DNA of 9,093 nt from JAITWN01 sp964384095. Its GTDB lineage: Bacteria > Pseudomonadota > Gammaproteobacteria > SZUA-140. A model generated the notes under the pieces. That model made no database searches and had not been told where the DNA came from. It worked only from the letters and a program-made list of their open reading frames with translations. The position numbers and the translations under genes were made by a program. Numbering within the stretch: position 1 is the first letter of the stretch; every line of letters starts with the position of its first letter. The stretch spans positions 1 to 9,093 of the forward strand of contig CAYLKC010000075.1 of the NCBI GenBank assembly GCA_964384095.1. The letters run 5' to 3'. Positions 1 through 6,127 of this stretch are shown here, in pieces.

Positions 1-861
1 GAAGGGCAGCGCGTCGCGCCCGAGGACTATGCCGACGATCGCGCGCAACGCCTGGTCCGGCGCGAATTCAATCTGTCCTGGGCCGAGCAGATGCAGGCCG
101 ACAATCGCATCGTTGCCGGCGAATGGTGGACGCCGGCGCAGCATGGCGACCCGGTCGTGTCTGTCGAGAGCGGGATCGCAGAGACCCTCGGTATCCGCCT
201 CGGCGATCGCCTGGTCTTTGACATCGGCGGCCATGAGGTCGCAGTCGAGGTGACCAGCCTGCGCGATGTCGAATGGGACAGCTTTCGCGCCAACTTCTTC
301 GTGCTCGCGCCGCCGGGCGTGTTCGATGTCCATCCGGCCCAGTACATCAGCAGCCTGCATGTGCCGCCCGGGCAGCACGGGATCCTCAACGACCTGGTCC
401 GGGCCTTTCCGAACGTCACCGTGATCGACATCGCGGCAATCATGGCGCAGGTGCGCCTGATCATGGAGCGGGTTGCGACCGCGGTCGAGTATGTGTTCCT
501 GTTCACGCTGCTGTCCGGCCTGCTGGTCATGTATGCCGCGATCCATGCGACGCTGGATGAGCGCATTCGCGAGACGGTGCTGTTGCGCACCCTTGGCGCC
601 GCGCGCGCACAACTGCTGCGCGGCCTGGTTGCCGAATTCACGACCCTCGGCCTGCTCGCCGGACTGGTTGCTGCGGCGACCGCCAGCCTGCTCGGCTGGT
701 GGCTGTCGACGCAGATCTTCCGGCTCGAATACAGCGCGAGTCCCGTCCTCTGGCTGACCGGCGTGCTGGTCGGGGCGATCGGCGTCGGCGCCGCCGGGGT
801 GCTCGGCACGCGCTTCATCCTGCGCACGCCGCCGGTCAAGGCACTGCGCGAATCGCTGTAG
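1..861 (+). CDS. ABC transporter permease, YbbP/FtsX type (5' end outside window)
   Basis: The reading frame is open from base 1 and ends at TAG 859-861, giving 286 residues of C-terminal protein; the start lies upstream of the window. The first ~155 visible residues look like an extracytoplasmic domain, with the stretch REFNLSW followed by IVAGEWW, which I recognise from the YbbP family of FtsX-like permeases. Three hydrophobic segments follow at about visible residues 162-183, 205-237 and 248-275, the usual last three membrane helices of an FtsX domain. The loop between the first two contains LDERIRETVLLRTLGAAR, the typical cytoplasmic coupling region, and the protein ends PPVKALRESL, also typical. 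Such permeases pair with a YbbA-type ATPase, which should lie upstream. Family knowledge links them to envelope or lipoprotein-related transport; the substrate is unknown. Confidence 0.85.
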   Translation, partial: EGQRVAPEDYADDRAQRLVRREFNLSWAEQMQADNRIVAGEWWTPAQHGDPVVSVESGIAETLGIRLGDRLVFDIGGHEVAVEVTSLRDVEWDSFRANFFVLAPPGVFDVHPAQYISSLHVPPGQHGILNDLVRAFPNVTVIDIAAIMAQVRLIMERVATAVEYVFLFTLLSGLLVMYAAIHATLDERIRETVLLRTLGAARAQLLRGLVAEFTTLGLLAGLVAAATASLLGWWLSTQIFRLEYSASPVLWLTGVLVGAIGVGAAGVLGTRFILRTPPVKALRESL

Positions 862-905
862 CGCGCCTCTGGATGAGGCGGCCGTGCTGGGGTATGCTTG
901 CCGGC

Positions 906-1622
906 ATGAGCGATGTCCTGCGCCGACGTTTCCTTGCCTTCTGGCTCGCCGGCCTGGTGCTGGTGCTGGCGGCCGTGCCGGCCACGGCCCGCGACTGGGC
1001 CGACAAGCCGTGGCTGAAGACGGCGAAGCCACTGCCGGGCGATGGTCAGACCGTGAGCCTGCCGACCGCACATGGCACCCGCTTCACCGCCTATCTGAAC
1101 GGCCCCGAAGACGCCGCCACCGCCGTCCTGCTGATCCACGATCGCTGGGGCGTCAACCGCCAGGTCACGGCCTGGGCCGACCGGCTCGCCGCGGAGGGCT
1201 ACCGGGTGCTTGCGGTCGATCTCTATGACGGCCGCGAGGTCCGCCGCGAGGACATGGGTGATTTCGTCTGGCGCCAGATCGACCCGGCCTGGATCGAGAC
1301 CAATCTCGATGCCGCGGTCGGCTTCCTCGGCGAACGCCAGTCGCGGCTGGCGGTATCGGCCTGGGGCAAGGGGATCGAGGCCGCGGTCGAACTGGTCCAG
1401 CGCCGCGGCGACGACATCGACGCCCTCGCGCTCTATCCCGATCCGTCGATGCAGGCCTATGCCGAGGGCCTGCCGTGGCTCCCGGCGGCGGTCCTCCGAC
1501 ACCCGGTCCCGCGCAGCCCGGTGCACCTCCGCAGCGACCGCGCGACGCCGGGGATCACCGACGAGGCCCTCGACGCGACCCTCGCCTTCCTGACCGGAGA
1601 CGGCGACGCCGCCTCCCGCTGA
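906..1622 (+). CDS. Secreted dienelactone-hydrolase-like protein, probably catalytically inactive
   Basis: This 238-residue alpha/beta-hydrolase-like protein starts 44 bases after the permease gene. From ATG 906 it has a good signal peptide: RRR at 6-8, a hydrophobic core at about 9-24 and a possible cleavage after ATA at 26-28, so it should be exported. In-frame ATGs at 873 and 894 are alternatives, and no start has a well-spaced ribosome site (GGGG at 889-892 is 13 bases from 906). Residues 73-110 (LLIHDRWGVN, then RLAAEGYRVLAVDLYDGR) are characteristic of the dienelactone hydrolase family. The nucleophile elbow, normally G-x-C/S-x-G, reads A152-W-G-K-G156, so glycine replaces the Cys/Ser. 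The segment that should hold the catalytic Asp is very short. H207 may correspond to the catalytic His. The other frames show no frameshifted remainder. The fold is fairly sure; the function is unknown. Confidence 0.75.
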   Translation: MSDVLRRRFLAFWLAGLVLVLAAVPATARDWADKPWLKTAKPLPGDGQTVSLPTAHGTRFTAYLNGPEDAATAVLLIHDRWGVNRQVTAWADRLAAEGYRVLAVDLYDGREVRREDMGDFVWRQIDPAWIETNLDAAVGFLGERQSRLAVSAWGKGIEAAVELVQRRGDDIDALALYPDPSMQAYAEGLPWLPAAVLRHPVPRSPVHLRSDRATPGITDEALDATLAFLTGDGDAASR

Positions 1623-1678
1623 GTCCGGCCCGGCGCCGCGGCCAAGCCAGAATTCCCACAGCTTTCAGTCGCTTCCCC

Positions 1679-1707
1679 TATCTTTCGGGGTCCGAAATAT
1701 TTACAAT
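1679..1707 (+). promoter_or_regulatory. Possible promoter of the ilvI-ilvH-ilvC genes
   Basis: A TACAAT hexamer at 1702-1707 matches the sigma70 -10 box at 5 of 6 bases, within an unusually AT-rich stretch (about 1691-1726) of an otherwise GC-rich window. The corresponding -35 position (1679-1684, TATCTT, 17-base spacer) matches poorly, so an activator may be needed if this is the promoter. The predicted start is near 1714, leaving a leader of about 67 bases before ilvI. This is inferred from sequence only. Confidence 0.4.
1683..1697. promoter_or_regulatory. Short dyad inside the putative ilvI promoter
   Basis: TTTCGG and CCGAAA form a perfect 6-base inverted repeat around GGT. It lies between the putative -35 and -10 elements, where a repressor or activator site could act. 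A 15-base dyad can also arise by chance, so the operator role is only a suggestion. Confidence 0.25.
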
Positions 1708-1732
1708 GTCCGTTTCCTTCGATTTTGGGTGA

Positions 1733-1751
1733 CTGCCCGCGTGGCGGGCAG
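1733..1751 (+). promoter_or_regulatory. Strong hairpin in the ilvI leader
   Basis: CTGCCCGC at 1733-1740 and GCGGGCAG at 1744-1751 form a perfect 8-bp stem with a 3-base loop. It lies downstream of the putative promoter and ends 15 bases before the ilvI ribosome site. No T run follows on either strand, so it does not look like an intrinsic terminator. It may protect the 5' end, pause RNA polymerase, or tune ilvI expression. Confidence 0.5.
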
Positions 1752-1766
1752 GGCATCCTGCTGAAC

Positions 1767-1771
1767 AGGGG
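1767..1771 (+). promoter_or_regulatory. Ribosome binding site deciding the GTG start of ilvI
   Basis: AGGGG lies 9 bases before GTG 1781 and 15 bases before the in-frame ATG 1787. The spacing supports the GTG start, which also gives the MEM N-terminus usual for IlvI. Confidence 0.6.
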
Positions 1772-1780
1772 TCATCGGGC

Positions 1781-3475
1781 GTGGAAATGACGGGTGCGGA
1801 GATCGTGGTGCGTTTCCTGCGGGACGAGGGTGTCAAGCACATCTTCGGTTACCCGGGCGGCGCCGTGCTGCATATATACGACGAGCTGTACAAGCAGGAT
1901 GCGGTCGAACATATCCTCGTCCGTCACGAGCAGGGCGCGACCCATGCCGCCGACGGCTACGCGCGGGCGACCGGCAAGCCCGGCGTCGCGCTGGTGACCT
2001 CCGGGCCGGGCGCGACCAACGCGGTCACCGGTATCGCGACCGCCTACATGGACTCGATTCCGCTGGTCGTCCTCACCGGCATGGTGCCGACCCACATGAT
2101 CGGCAACGACGCCTTCCAGGAATGCGACTCGGTCGGCATCACCCGTCCCTGCGTCAAGCACAACTTCCTGGTCAAGCACGTCGATGATCTCGCGATCACG
2201 CTGAAGAAGGCGTTCTATATTGCGATGACCGGCCGTCCGGGCCCGGTGGTCGTCGATATCCCGAAGGACGTCACCGCGCAGCGCACCAACTACGTCTGGC
2301 CGGAGAGCGTCAGCCTGCGTTCGTACAACCCGGTGGTCAAGGGTCACAGCGGACAGATCCGCCGCGCGGCGAAGCTGATGGCCTCGGCCGAGCGCCCGAT
2401 GGTCTATACCGGTGGCGGCGTCGTGCTCGGCAACGCCTCGGAGGCGCTCACCGAACTGACCCGGCTGCTCGGTTTTCCGATCACCAACACGCTGATGGGG
2501 CTCGGCGCCTATCCGGCGACCGATCGGCAGTTCGTCGGCATGCTCGGCATGCATGGCACCTACGAGGCCAACATGGCGATGCACGGCTGCGACGTGCTGG
2601 TCGCGATCGGCGCCCGCTTCGATGACCGCGTTACCGGCAACATCGAGAAGTTCTGCCCGACGGCGAAGATCATCCATGTCGATATCGATCCGGCATCGAT
2701 CTCGAAGAACGTCAAGGTCGACGTGCCGATCGTCGGCGCGGTCGACAACGTCCTGCGCGAACTGATCGGGGTGATCCGCGAAGAGGGACTCAAGCCGAAT
2801 GCCGAGGCGCTGGCGAAGTGGTGGCAGCAGATCGACGAGTGGCGATCGACCAATTGCCTGCGCTATCAGCACAGCGATGAGGTCATCAAGCCGCAGTACG
2901 TGCTCGAACAGCTTTACAAGGTCACGCGCGGAGATGCCTATGTGACCTCCGACGTCGGCCAGCACCAGATGTGGGCCGCCCAGTTCTACAAGTTCGACAA
3001 GCCGCGGCGCTGGATCAATTCCGGCGGCCTCGGCACGATGGGCTTCGGCCTGCCGGCGGCGCTCGGCGTCCAGCTCGCGTTCCCCGATGAGACCGTCGTC
3101 TGCGTGACCGGCGAGGGCAGCATTCAGATGTGCATACAGGAACTGTCGACCTGTCTGCAGTACGGGCTGCCGGTCAAGGTCGTCAACCTGAACAACCGCT
3201 ATCTCGGCATGGTCAGGCAGTGGCAGGAGTTCTTCTACCAGGGCCGCTACGCGATGTCGTACATGGACGCGCTGCCCGACTTCGTCAAGCTGGCCGAGGC
3301 CTACGGCCACGTCGGCATGCGCATCGAGAAGCCGGCCGATGTCACCGGCGCGCTCGAGGAGGCGATGAAGATCCGCGACAAGGTCGTGTTCATGGACTTC
3401 CTCACGGACCAGAACGAGAACGTCTACCCGATGATCCCGGCCGGCGCCGGGCTCAACGAAATGATCCTGGTGTGA
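1781..3475 (+). CDS. ilvI: Acetolactate synthase (AHAS) large, catalytic subunit
   Basis: This protein makes 2-acetolactate from two pyruvates, or 2-aceto-2-hydroxybutyrate from pyruvate plus 2-oxobutyrate, the first common step of valine, leucine and isoleucine synthesis. It is cytosolic and works with the small subunit encoded next. At 564 residues it is full length for the family. FGYPGGAVL (22-30) and the catalytic Glu50 in RHEQGATHAADGYA mark the N-terminal ThDP domain. A central FAD-type domain follows, and the C-terminal ThDP domain ends its binding motif with NLNNRYLGM. The motif reads GEGS around E445 rather than the textbook GDGS; to my knowledge this variant is common in beta- and gammaproteobacterial AHAS, so it is probably functional. 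GTG 1781 is preferred over ATG 1787. ilvH begins two bases after the stop, consistent with co-translation. Confidence 0.97.
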   Translation: MEMTGAEIVVRFLRDEGVKHIFGYPGGAVLHIYDELYKQDAVEHILVRHEQGATHAADGYARATGKPGVALVTSGPGATNAVTGIATAYMDSIPLVVLTGMVPTHMIGNDAFQECDSVGITRPCVKHNFLVKHVDDLAITLKKAFYIAMTGRPGPVVVDIPKDVTAQRTNYVWPESVSLRSYNPVVKGHSGQIRRAAKLMASAERPMVYTGGGVVLGNASEALTELTRLLGFPITNTLMGLGAYPATDRQFVGMLGMHGTYEANMAMHGCDVLVAIGARFDDRVTGNIEKFCPTAKIIHVDIDPASISKNVKVDVPIVGAVDNVLRELIGVIREEGLKPNAEALAKWWQQIDEWRSTNCLRYQHSDEVIKPQYVLEQLYKVTRGDAYVTSDVGQHQMWAAQFYKFDKPRRWINSGGLGTMGFGLPAALGVQLAFPDETVVCVTGEGSIQMCIQELSTCLQYGLPVKVVNLNNRYLGMVRQWQEFFYQGRYAMSYMDALPDFVKLAEAYGHVGMRIEKPADVTGALEEAMKIRDKVVFMDFLTDQNENVYPMIPAGAGLNEMILV

Positions 3476-3477
3476 CC

Positions 3478-3969
3478 ATGCGACATATCATCTCGATACT
3501 GATGGAAAACGAGGCCGGGGCGCTGTCGCGCGTTGCCGGGTTGTTCTCGGCCCGCGGTTACAACATCGAATCGCTGACGGTGGCGCCGACCGAGGACCCG
3601 ACGATCTCGCGCATGACGCTGGTGACGCGCGGCTCGGAGGAGATCATCGAGCAGATCACCAAGCAGCTGAACAAGCTGATCGACGTGATCAAGCTGCTCG
3701 ACCTGACCGAGGGCCCGCACATCGAGCGCGAGATGATGCTGATCAAGCTGCGCGCGATCGATCACGAGCGCGACGAAGTCATACGCCTGGCCGGGATCTT
3801 CCGCGGCCGCGTCATCGACGTCAGCCACCGCACCTATACCATCGAGCTGACCGGCACCAGCGACAAGCTCGACGCCTTCATCACCGCGGTCGGGGACATC
3901 CCGATCATCGAGACGGTCCGCTCCGGTGTCACCGGCATCGCGCGCGGTGAGAAGAGTCTGAATCTGTAA
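3478..3969 (+). CDS. ilvH: Acetolactate synthase small, regulatory subunit
   Basis: This 163-residue subunit activates the large subunit and normally confers feedback inhibition by valine. The length equals that of E. coli IlvH. The N-terminal ACT domain spans roughly residues 3-78 and begins RHIISILMENEAGALSRVAG. Residues N11, G14 and N29, which belong to the valine-binding region in E. coli IlvH, are all present, so valine sensitivity is expected. The C-terminal half has HIEREMMLIKLRA and the closing ETVRSGVTGIARG, both typical. ATG 3478 follows the large-subunit stop by only two bases, so translation is probably coupled; its ribosome site would lie inside the end of ilvI. The ilvC gene begins 27 bases after the TAA. 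Confidence 0.97.
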   Translation: MRHIISILMENEAGALSRVAGLFSARGYNIESLTVAPTEDPTISRMTLVTRGSEEIIEQITKQLNKLIDVIKLLDLTEGPHIEREMMLIKLRAIDHERDEVIRLAGIFRGRVIDVSHRTYTIELTGTSDKLDAFITAVGDIPIIETVRSGVTGIARGEKSLNL

Positions 3970-3996
3970 ACGCATTCTGAAGAGGAAACACGTGGC

Positions 3997-5013
3997 ATGA
4001 AGATTTTCTATGACAAGGACGCCGATCTGTCGATCATCCGCGGGATGAAGGTCGCGATTCTCGGCTATGGCTCGCAGGGGCATGCCCATGCGAACAACCT
4101 GAAGGATTCCGGCGTCGATGTCGTCGTTGGCCTGCGCGCCGGCTCGGCCTCCGAGGCCAAGGCGAAGAAGTCCGGCCTCATCGTGAAGCCGGTCAGAGAC
4201 GCCGTCGAAGGCGCCGATGTGATCATGGTACTGGTGCCGGACGAGCATCAGGCGCGCCTCTATCGCGATGTCATCGAGCCCGGCATCCGCAAGGGCGCGG
4301 TGCTCGCCTTCGCCCACGGCTTCAATATCCACTACGGCCAGATCGCGCCACGCGCCGATCTCGACGTGATCATGATCGCGCCGAAGGGGCCGGGGCACCT
4401 GGTGCGCTCGACCTACACCCAGGGTGGCGGCGTGCCGAGCCTGATCGCGGTCTACCAGGACGCCAGCGGCAAGGCCCGTGACATCGCGCTGTCCTACGCC
4501 AGCGCCAATGGCGGCGGCCGCGCCGGCATCATCGAGACCAACTTCCGCGAGGAGACCGAGACCGACCTGTTCGGCGAGCAGGCCGTGCTGTGCGGCGGCG
4601 CGACCGCGCTGGTGCAGGCAGGCTTCGAGACCCTGGTCGAGGCCGGCTACGCGCCGGAGATGGCCTATTTCGAGTGCCTGCATGAACTCAAGCTGATCGT
4701 CGACCTGATGTACGAGGGCGGCATCGCCAACATGCGTTATTCGATCTCGAATACCGCCGAGTACGGCGACCTCACGCGCGGTCCGCGCGTCATCACCGAC
4801 GAGACCCGTGCCGAGATGCGCCGCATCCTGAAGGAAGTCCAGGATGGCCGCTTCGCGCGCGAATTCATTCTCGAGAACCAGGCCGGGGCGCCGACGCTGA
4901 CCGCGATGCGCCGCCTGAGCCGCGAGCATCCGATCGAGGAGGTCGGCGCCAGGCTGCGCGACATGATGCCGTGGATCAAGGCGAGCAGGATCGTCGACCG
5001 CGACAAGAACTGA
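3997..5013 (+). CDS. ilvC: Ketol-acid reductoisomerase, class I
   Basis: This enzyme converts 2-acetolactate to 2,3-dihydroxyisovalerate (and the aceto-hydroxybutyrate analogue) using Mg2+ and NADPH. It is the step after acetolactate synthase, acting in the cytosol. At 338 residues it is the short class I form, unlike the longer E. coli enzyme. The Rossmann motif GYGSQGHAHANNL starts at G23, and R47, S50 and S52 in the following loop fit binding of the NADPH 2'-phosphate. H107 and K130 are in place, as are the metal ligands D190, E194, E226 and E230. AGAGGA at 3981-3986 is the likely ribosome site, 10 bases before the ATG. It belongs to the same operon as ilvI and ilvH. Confidence 0.98.
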   Translation: MKIFYDKDADLSIIRGMKVAILGYGSQGHAHANNLKDSGVDVVVGLRAGSASEAKAKKSGLIVKPVRDAVEGADVIMVLVPDEHQARLYRDVIEPGIRKGAVLAFAHGFNIHYGQIAPRADLDVIMIAPKGPGHLVRSTYTQGGGVPSLIAVYQDASGKARDIALSYASANGGGRAGIIETNFREETETDLFGEQAVLCGGATALVQAGFETLVEAGYAPEMAYFECLHELKLIVDLMYEGGIANMRYSISNTAEYGDLTRGPRVITDETRAEMRRILKEVQDGRFAREFILENQAGAPTLTAMRRLSREHPIEEVGARLRDMMPWIKASRIVDRDKN

Positions 5014-5028
5014 CGCGGTGATGACGGC

Positions 5029-5091
5029 AGGAGGCCGGATGCAGGCGCAATGGTGATTTGCCGGGACCAGGGGCACGGCATCCGGCTATGA
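5029..5091 (+). promoter_or_regulatory. Folded leader in front of pssA
   Basis: GCCGGATGC at 5034-5042 and GCATCCGGC at 5078-5086 are a perfect 9-base inverted repeat separated by 35 bases. The 3' arm ends one base before the pssA ATG at 5088. A perfect AGGAGG lies at 5029-5034, just outside or overlapping the 5' arm. It is too far from ATG 5088 in the linear RNA, but would lie beside it when the stem forms. A second, weaker site, AGGGG at 5069-5073, lies in the loop, 14 bases from the ATG. Translational control is an inference. Confidence 0.4.
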
Positions 5092-5867
5092 ACCCGGACA
5101 GCAAGGAAGTCAGGCGTCGCCGCGGCATCTATCTGCTGCCGAATCTGTTCACGACGGCGGCGCTGTTCGCCGGGTTTTACGCGATCATTGCCGCCAAGGG
5201 TGGCCAGTTCGAGGCCGCTGCGGTCGCGATCTTCATCGCGATGATCCTCGACGGGCTCGACGGCCGCATCGCCCGCCTGACCAACACCCAGAGTGATTTC
5301 GGCGTCCAGTACGACAGCCTGTCGGACATGATCGCCTTCGGCCTGGCGCCGGCGCTGGTGATCTATGAGTGGTCGCTGTACGACGCCGGCAAGCTCGGCT
5401 GGCTCGCGGCCTTCGTCTATACGGTGGCCGCGGGGCTACGCCTGGCGCGCTTCAACACCCAGGCGGCGACCGCCAACAAGGGCTACTTCCAGGGGCTGGC
5501 GTCTCCGGCCGCCGCCGCGCTGATCGCCGGGCTGGTCTGGATCGGCGCCCACTACGAGGCGGTGGGCGCCGAAATCACCGCGCTGACCGCGCTGGTGACC
5601 GCGCTGGTCGGCGTACTGATGGTCAGCAATATCCGCTACCGCAGTTTCAAGGACCTCGACCTGCGCGGCAAGGTGCCGTTTTTCACGGTGCTCGTCGTCG
5701 TGCTGATCTTCGTCTTCATCGCACTCGACCCGCCGGTCGTGCTGTTCGCGCTCGCGGTGGCCTATGCGCTGTCCGGCCCGGCGCTGACCTTGTGGCACCT
5801 GCGCCAGCGCCGCAGGACACGCAAGGCAAAGCCGCCTTCCGCGGATGACACCGAGCCGGGGCCGTGA
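5088..5867 (+). CDS. pssA: CDP-diacylglycerol--serine O-phosphatidyltransferase
   Basis: This integral membrane enzyme joins serine to CDP-diacylglycerol to make phosphatidylserine, the precursor of phosphatidylethanolamine. The 259-residue protein is of the CDP-alcohol phosphatidyltransferase (type II, Bacillus-like) family, not the soluble E. coli PssA type. The signature D-G-x2-A-R-x8-G-x3-D-x3-D is complete: D58, G59, A62, R63, G72, D76 and D80. The N-terminus RRRGIYLLPNLFTTAALFAG is characteristic. Further hydrophobic segments lie at about 86-118, 139-157, 163-180 and 197-235, followed by a basic, probably cytoplasmic tail. ATG 5088 is preferred because the family begins only a few residues before RRRGIY; a TTG at 5058 would add ten residues. 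It lies 74 bases behind ilvC and may be co-transcribed. No psd gene is in view. Confidence 0.93.
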   Translation: MNPDSKEVRRRRGIYLLPNLFTTAALFAGFYAIIAAKGGQFEAAAVAIFIAMILDGLDGRIARLTNTQSDFGVQYDSLSDMIAFGLAPALVIYEWSLYDAGKLGWLAAFVYTVAAGLRLARFNTQAATANKGYFQGLASPAAAALIAGLVWIGAHYEAVGAEITALTALVTALVGVLMVSNIRYRSFKDLDLRGKVPFFTVLVVVLIFVFIALDPPVVLFALAVAYALSGPALTLWHLRQRRRTRKAKPPSADDTEPGP

Positions 5868-5890
5868 GGCGGGTCGCCGGGGTGGGCCCC

Positions 5891-5919
5891 TTGGCGGCGG
5901 CCGCCGGATCGATTATATT
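5891..5919 (+). promoter_or_regulatory. Probable sigma70-like promoter of the leuA leader and leuA
   Basis: TTGGCG at 5891-5896 (4 of 6 bases of the -35 consensus) and TATATT at 5914-5919 (5 of 6 of the -10) are separated by exactly 17 bases. The usual start position, seven bases after the last -10 base, is A5926, the first base of the leader ATG. The spacer contains the 10-base palindrome GGCGGCCGCC at 5896-5905, which could be an operator or chance in GC-rich DNA. The promoter would give leuA transcription independent of the ilv genes. Confidence 0.6.
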
Positions 5920-5925
5920 CGGGGC

Positions 5926-6012
5926 ATGACCTCTTCCACCGGCAATCTTTCGCATCTCCCGGCCATTGCGCGCCCGCGCCTGCCCGCCGCGCTGTTCCTG
6001 CTGCTGCCCTAG
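5926..6012 (+). CDS. Putative leucine leader peptide upstream of leuA
   Basis: This small open frame of 28 codons plus TAG lies 122 bases before leuA. Seven of the 28 residues are leucine (codons 8, 11, 19, 23, 25, 26 and 27) and the peptide ends LFLLLP before the stop. Four prolines are also present, the last one directly before the stop. Position, size and a terminal Leu run match leucine attenuator leaders such as E. coli leuL in kind, though the sequence is not one I recognise. The Leu codons are mostly CTG, the common one, rather than a rare codon. No usable ribosome site exists: GGGG at 5921-5924 is one base from the ATG. The predicted transcription start coincides with the ATG, so translation may be leaderless. 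The last codons form one arm of a hairpin. No translation evidence is available from the sequence alone. Confidence 0.55.
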   Translation: MTSSTGNLSHLPAIARPRLPAALFLLLP

Positions 6013-6021
6013 CGGCAGCGG
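6001..6021 (+). promoter_or_regulatory. Hairpin spanning the leader-peptide stop codon
   Basis: Bases 6001-6008 pair with 6014-6021 to give an 8-bp stem with one G-U pair and a 5-base loop holding most of the TAG stop. The 5' arm contains the last two Leu codons and the final Pro codon. A ribosome stalled at those codons or at the stop would keep this stem open, as an attenuator requires. Confidence 0.45.
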
Positions 6022-6058
6022 ACCCCTTACCCCACGAATATCGATCGACAGCGTACGC

Positions 6059-6105
6059 CCTGACCGGCGCGCCGCGGCCTGTTTCGAAGCGGCGACGCGG
6101 TCGGG
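6059..6105 (+). promoter_or_regulatory. Long hairpin just before the leuA ribosome site
   Basis: Bases 6059-6075 pair with 6089-6105: about 16 base pairs, one of them G-U, with single-base bulges at G6066 and A6095 and a 13-base loop. The stem is very GC-rich and ends 17 bases before the leuA ribosome site. It is followed by TAAACTGG, not a T run, so it is not a classical intrinsic terminator. GCCGC at 6071-6075 could instead pair with GCGGC at 6012-6016, which would exclude both hairpins. Confidence 0.5.
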
Positions 6106-6122
6106 TAAACTGGACACAGGAC

Positions 6123-6127
6123 AGGAG
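6123..6127 (+). promoter_or_regulatory. Ribosome binding site of leuA
   Basis: AGGAG ends seven bases before ATG 6135, an ideal spacing that fixes the leuA start. Confidence 0.8.

Noticed and set aside
27..1526. 499-codon open frame on the minus strand across the permease and hydrolase-like genes
   Set aside because: It mirrors two well-supported plus-strand genes, and its translation is rich in Arg, Ala and Pro with no recognisable domain. Long antisense frames are expected at this GC content.
1706..1732. Eight-codon frame as an ilv leader peptide
   Set aside because: It contains no Ile or Leu and one Val, lacks a ribosome site, and its ATG overlaps the likely -10 box.
1733..1751. Hairpin as an intrinsic terminator of the hydrolase-like gene
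   Set aside because: No T run follows on either strand, and the hairpin lies downstream of the likely ilvI promoter.
3110..3121. GEGS in place of GDGS in the ThDP motif of IlvI (E445)
   Set aside because: Glu at this place is, to my knowledge, common in beta- and gammaproteobacterial acetolactate synthases, so it is not a sign of lost activity.
1772..3310. 512-codon minus-strand frame opposite ilvI
   Set aside because: It lies wholly opposite a clear acetolactate synthase gene and shows a low-complexity, Arg-, Asp- and His-rich translation without motifs.
3424..5076. 550-codon minus-strand frame opposite ilvH and ilvC
   Set aside because: It is an antisense shadow of two complete, motif-bearing genes.
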